The notes under the pieces are model-generated. The model saw only the letters and a list, made by a program, of their open reading frames with translations, did not search any database and had not been told where the DNA came from. Both the position numbers and the translations under genes were made by a program. Below are positions 8,266 to 10,516 of a stretch of DNA of 10,516 nt, in pieces (the first letter of the stretch is position 1; the number at the start of each line of letters is the position of its first letter). Origin of the DNA: Acidobacteriota bacterium (lineage in GTDB: Bacteria > Acidobacteriota > Blastocatellia > Pyrinomonadales > Pyrinomonadaceae); the NCBI GenBank assembly GCA_003222935.1, contig QHXL01000096.1:1-10516 (forward strand), read 5' to 3'.

Positions 8266-8706
8266 ATGTCCGAACTAAGTGAGCTTTACCAACAAGTTAT
8301 CCTCGACCATAACAAGAAGCCTCGTAACTTCCGCAAGATAGAATCACCAACTCACACGGCCGAGGGGCACAACCCACTCTGCGGCGATCAGTTAACCATC
8401 TATCTCGATCTAGTGAACGACGAAGTGAAAGATGTCTCGTTTGAAGGGTCGGGGTGTGCGATCTCGAAAGCGTCTGCGAGCATGATGACGCAGGCGGTTA
8501 AAGGGAAGAGCAAACAACAAGTTGAAGATCTCTTCAAGGGATTTCACTTGATGGTCACTGATGATAGTGAGACTCCGGAAGAATTGGGCAACCTCAGAAT
8601 TTTTGAAGGCGTCCGTGAGTTTCCGGTGAGAGTGAAGTGTGCAACGTTGCCATGGCACACGTTGCACGCGGCAATCAACAAGGAAGAGTTAGTCTCCACT
8701 GAATAA
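8266..8706 (+). CDS. sufU: Sulfur-accepting Fe-S assembly protein SufU
   Basis: 146 aa, the normal SufU length. It starts MSELSELYQQVILDHNKKPRN, the typical IscU/SufU helix. The metal-site residues are Cys39 with Asp41 in NPLCGD, Cys64 in GSGCAIS, and Cys125 in RVKCATLPWHTL. The ~20-residue insertion between Cys64 and Cys125 (about residues 88-110) and the C-terminal CATLPWHTL motif separate SufU from IscU. In B. subtilis this protein binds zinc and accepts persulfide sulfur from SufS, and the same role is inferred here because sufS is directly upstream and no SufE is seen. It is the last gene of the operon, with an inverted-repeat element 15 nt after the stop. Confidence 0.95.
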   Translation: MSELSELYQQVILDHNKKPRNFRKIESPTHTAEGHNPLCGDQLTIYLDLVNDEVKDVSFEGSGCAISKASASMMTQAVKGKSKQQVEDLFKGFHLMVTDDSETPEELGNLRIFEGVREFPVRVKCATLPWHTLHAAINKEELVSTE

Positions 8707-8721
8707 GACTGGGCAGATCAG

Positions 8722-8810
8722 ATGTCCGATATGCTTGAGCTTGTCGTGACTCTGATGACAGCCCAGATGGCACTAAATCAAGTCACGACAAGCTAAAGCA
8801 TATCGGACAT
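8722..8810. repeat. Inverted-repeat (REP/MITE-like) element, copy 2
   Basis: Two 30-bp arms (8722-8751 and 8781-8810) pair at 29 of 30 positions around a 29-nt centre. The left arm reads TGTCCGATATGCTTGAG and then CTTGTCGTGA. It belongs to the same family as 2528-2616. It differs at three arm positions, each with a matching change in the partner arm, so pairing is kept. The single mismatch is at the same place as in copy 1. Nested GCT-NN-AGC dyads are at 8733-8740 and 8792-8799. It lies in the convergent gap between sufU and the minus-strand surface-protein gene, where a hairpin could help end transcription from both sides, though no T-run flanks it. Confidence 0.85.
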
Positions 8811-8818
8811 TGGAACCG

Positions 8819-10516
8819 CTATTTCTTACTGTTATCTTTGGTAACCGTCAAAGTCGTTGTCGTGCTTCCGATTGACGCTCCGTTCACGAACGACTCGAGT
8901 TTGATTGTGTAGATGCCAGTACACTTCGGCACATCGAACAGATAGCTCGCAGTGTTTTGACCTCCAGCAGGAACCGTGACTGGACCAATATTCCCGATGG
9001 ACGCGCTTCCACACTCTCCGCTGTAGCTCAACTGAGACGTTACTGTCTTATTCGAGCTCGTTTGATTGAGATACGTTGCCGTTAAGGTAGCTTCGCGGCC
9101 CTTCTGCACTGACGTTGGCGAAGCAGTCAGCGTAAACGTAATCGATCCACCCGAGTTAACCGTAAAGGTAGTCGTCGCCGTACGTGTGTTACCGGCCGCA
9201 TCTGTTGCCGTCAGTGGGATGGTATGTGTGCCGACCCCAACCAGCGTACCGGCTGCCGGGCTTTGCGTTACCGACACCGCCCCACACAAATCACTCGCCG
9301 TTGCACCCGCAACCACATTGGGAACCGCCGCCTGGCCACTACTGTTGGCTGTGGCTGTTGTTGGCGCAGGCGCCGTCAACGAGGGTGGCGTTGTGTCGTT
9401 AACGACTACTGTCTGAGTTACATGAGCAATGTTACCGGCAGCGTCAGTGGCTGTGTAGGTAATGATAGTAGTGCCCACCGGGAAGACGTTACCCGCCGGA
9501 ACACCTGTGCGTTCGAGGCTGACCACGCCGGAGTTGTCGCTGGCTGAAGCCGTGCCGAGCGTGCCGTCACTGATAAAGAGACTGCAGCTCGTCGCTCCTG
9601 GACCAGTACCCAGTGTGACGTTGGCTGGTGCCGACACCAGTGGATTGATCGTGTCGTTGACTGTAATCGAGACGGTGGCTGCTGAACTCGTCAGCGCTGG
9701 AGCCGAGCCGTCACCTGTATCAGTAACCGTGAACTTAAAGCTGTCCGGGCCACTGTAGTTGAGTGCCGGCGTGTAAGTGCGATTAGCGCCACTACCGGTC
9801 AGTGAGCCGTGTGCGGGATTGACAGTCACCTGATAGATGAGATTGGCCGAACTGGTTTCCACATCATTACCACTCAGCGACATGCTGACCGGTGTGTTAC
9901 CTGATGTGCTAGCTGTTTGACCGTTCGCTAAAGGACTATCGTTGACGGGATTGACAGTGATATTGACTGTGCCAGTGTCACTGCCGCCATGTCCATCAGC
10001 GACGACGTAGGTAAAGCTATCGGTTCCGTGGTAGTTGCTAGTGGGTACGTACTGCGCCTGACCGGCAACTATTGAGACTGAACCATGTGCGGCGGTGCCG
10101 ACGCTTTGTAGCGTGCGCGCGTCGCCGTCGATGTCTGTGTCGTTGGCCACAACATCAACCGTTAGCGAATTATCTTCGTTGGTTGAAGCAGAATCGTCCG
10201 CCGCGTTTGGATTGTCATTGATAGAGTTAACGTTGACATTGACTGTGCCAGTGTCAGTACCACCATGCCCATCGGCGACGACATAGGTAAAGCTGTCGGT
10301 ACCGTGGAAGTTGTTATTGGGTATGTACTGCGCCTGGCCAGCAACGATTGAGACCGAGCCGTGTGCAGCGGTGCCGACACTTTGGAGTGTCCGGGCATCA
10401 CCATCCGCATCCGTGTCGTTGGCGACAACATCAACCGTGACGGGTGTGTCTTCGTCCGTTGAAGTTGAGTCGTCCCCCGCGTCTGGATTGTCGTTGATGG
10501 AGTTCACGGTAACGTT
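8819..10516 (-). CDS. Large extracellular repeat protein with cadherin-like and HYR domains (N-terminus outside window)
   Basis: The frame is open to the right edge (reading NVTVNSINDNP from 10516), so only the last ~565 residues are seen. The GTG at 10507 is internal. Residue numbers here count from that codon. Two near-identical 92-residue cadherin-like/VCBS-type units (5-96, 97-188) contain ANDTDxDGDARTLQSVGTAA, GTDSFTYVVADGHGG and a closing VN(V/I)xVNxxND. A third, divergent unit spans 189-285. Two HYR-type Ig-like domains follow (286-371 and 372-451), each with GTxxIxxTATDAAGN. The last ~110 residues form another beta-rich domain with Cys498 and Cys529. It ends KDNSKK-TAG with no LPxTG or PEP-CTERM signal. 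Such proteins are secreted or surface-bound, often Ca2+-binding through the Asp-rich loops, and used in adhesion. The exact role is unknown. Confidence 0.85.
   Translation of the reverse strand, partial: NVTVNSINDNPDAGDDSTSTDEDTPVTVDVVANDTDADGDARTLQSVGTAAHGSVSIVAGQAQYIPNNNFHGTDSFTYVVADGHGGTDTGTVNVNVNSINDNPNAADDSASTNEDNSLTVDVVANDTDIDGDARTLQSVGTAAHGSVSIVAGQAQYVPTSNYHGTDSFTYVVADGHGGSDTGTVNITVNPVNDSPLANGQTASTSGNTPVSMSLSGNDVETSSANLIYQVTVNPAHGSLTGSGANRTYTPALNYSGPDSFKFTVTDTGDGSAPALTSSAATVSITVNDTINPLVSAPANVTLGTGPGATSCSLFISDGTLGTASASDNSGVVSLERTGVPAGNVFPVGTTIITYTATDAAGNIAHVTQTVVVNDTTPPSLTAPAPTTATANSSGQAAVPNVVAGATASDLCGAVSVTQSPAAGTLVGVGTHTIPLTATDAAGNTRTATTTFTVNSGGSITFTLTASPTSVQKGREATLTATYLNQTSSNKTVTSQLSYSGECGSASIGNIGPVTVPAGGQNTASYLFDVPKCTGIYTIKLESFVNGASIGSTTTTLTVTKDNSKK
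9944..10495 (-). repeat. Two tandem 276-bp coding repeats
   Basis: Units at 10220-10495 and 9944-10219 encode 92 residues each and differ at about 17 residues by eye count (roughly 82% identity). A 27-residue core starting at the DGDAR motif is identical in both, while its DNA differs at many third positions. This indicates an older duplication kept by selection on the protein. The array probably continues beyond the right edge. Confidence 0.85.

Noticed and set aside
9066..9416. Plus-strand open frames antisense to the repeat protein
   Set aside because: They arise from the Thr/Val/Ala-rich codons of the minus-strand gene, give low-complexity Val/Ala/Pro peptides and have no promoter or ribosome-binding site.

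Overview
The window looks like a chromosomal piece of a mid-GC bacterium, most likely Acidobacteriota (Blastocatellia/Pyrinomonadaceae-like). This assignment is an inference. It rests on the SUF layout led by an Rrf2 regulator with SufU in place of SufE, a secreted Ser/Thr/Pro-rich protein ending in a TonB C-terminal domain, a large HYR/cadherin-like surface protein, and hairpin-forming intergenic repeats. No rRNA, tRNA, CRISPR array, transposase gene or phage gene was seen, and no gene-free stretch exceeds about 170 bp.

Layout. Positions 1-1152 hold the 3' part of a metal-dependent amidohydrolase of the 5'-methylthioadenosine/S-adenosylhomocysteine deaminase type. A 141-bp gap with two hairpins and a possible promoter leads to a secreted TonB-domain protein (1294-2523). 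Positions 2695-8706 form a six-gene, single-strand iron-sulfur assembly operon: rrf2 regulator, sufB, sufC, sufD, sufS, sufU. From 8819 to the right edge, on the opposite strand, lies the C-terminal part of a large repeat-rich extracellular protein whose start is outside the window.

How the genes work together. SufS takes sulfur from cysteine, SufU accepts it, and the SufBCD scaffold (SufC being the ATPase) builds Fe-S clusters. The Rrf2 protein carries three cysteines that could hold an Fe-S cluster. An IscR-like dyad covers the -35 region of the only good promoter in front of the operon, so cluster-sensing autoregulation is the simplest reading.

The most notable non-coding feature is a pair of inverted-repeat elements of about 89 bp (2528-2616 and 8722-8810). 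They sit immediately before the SUF promoter and immediately after sufU, so they bracket the operon. Between the copies the arms differ at positions that still pair, and each arm contains a smaller nested dyad. A separate heptamer-repeat hairpin lies between sufS and sufU, and a structured gap with two tiny ORFs lies between sufD and sufS.
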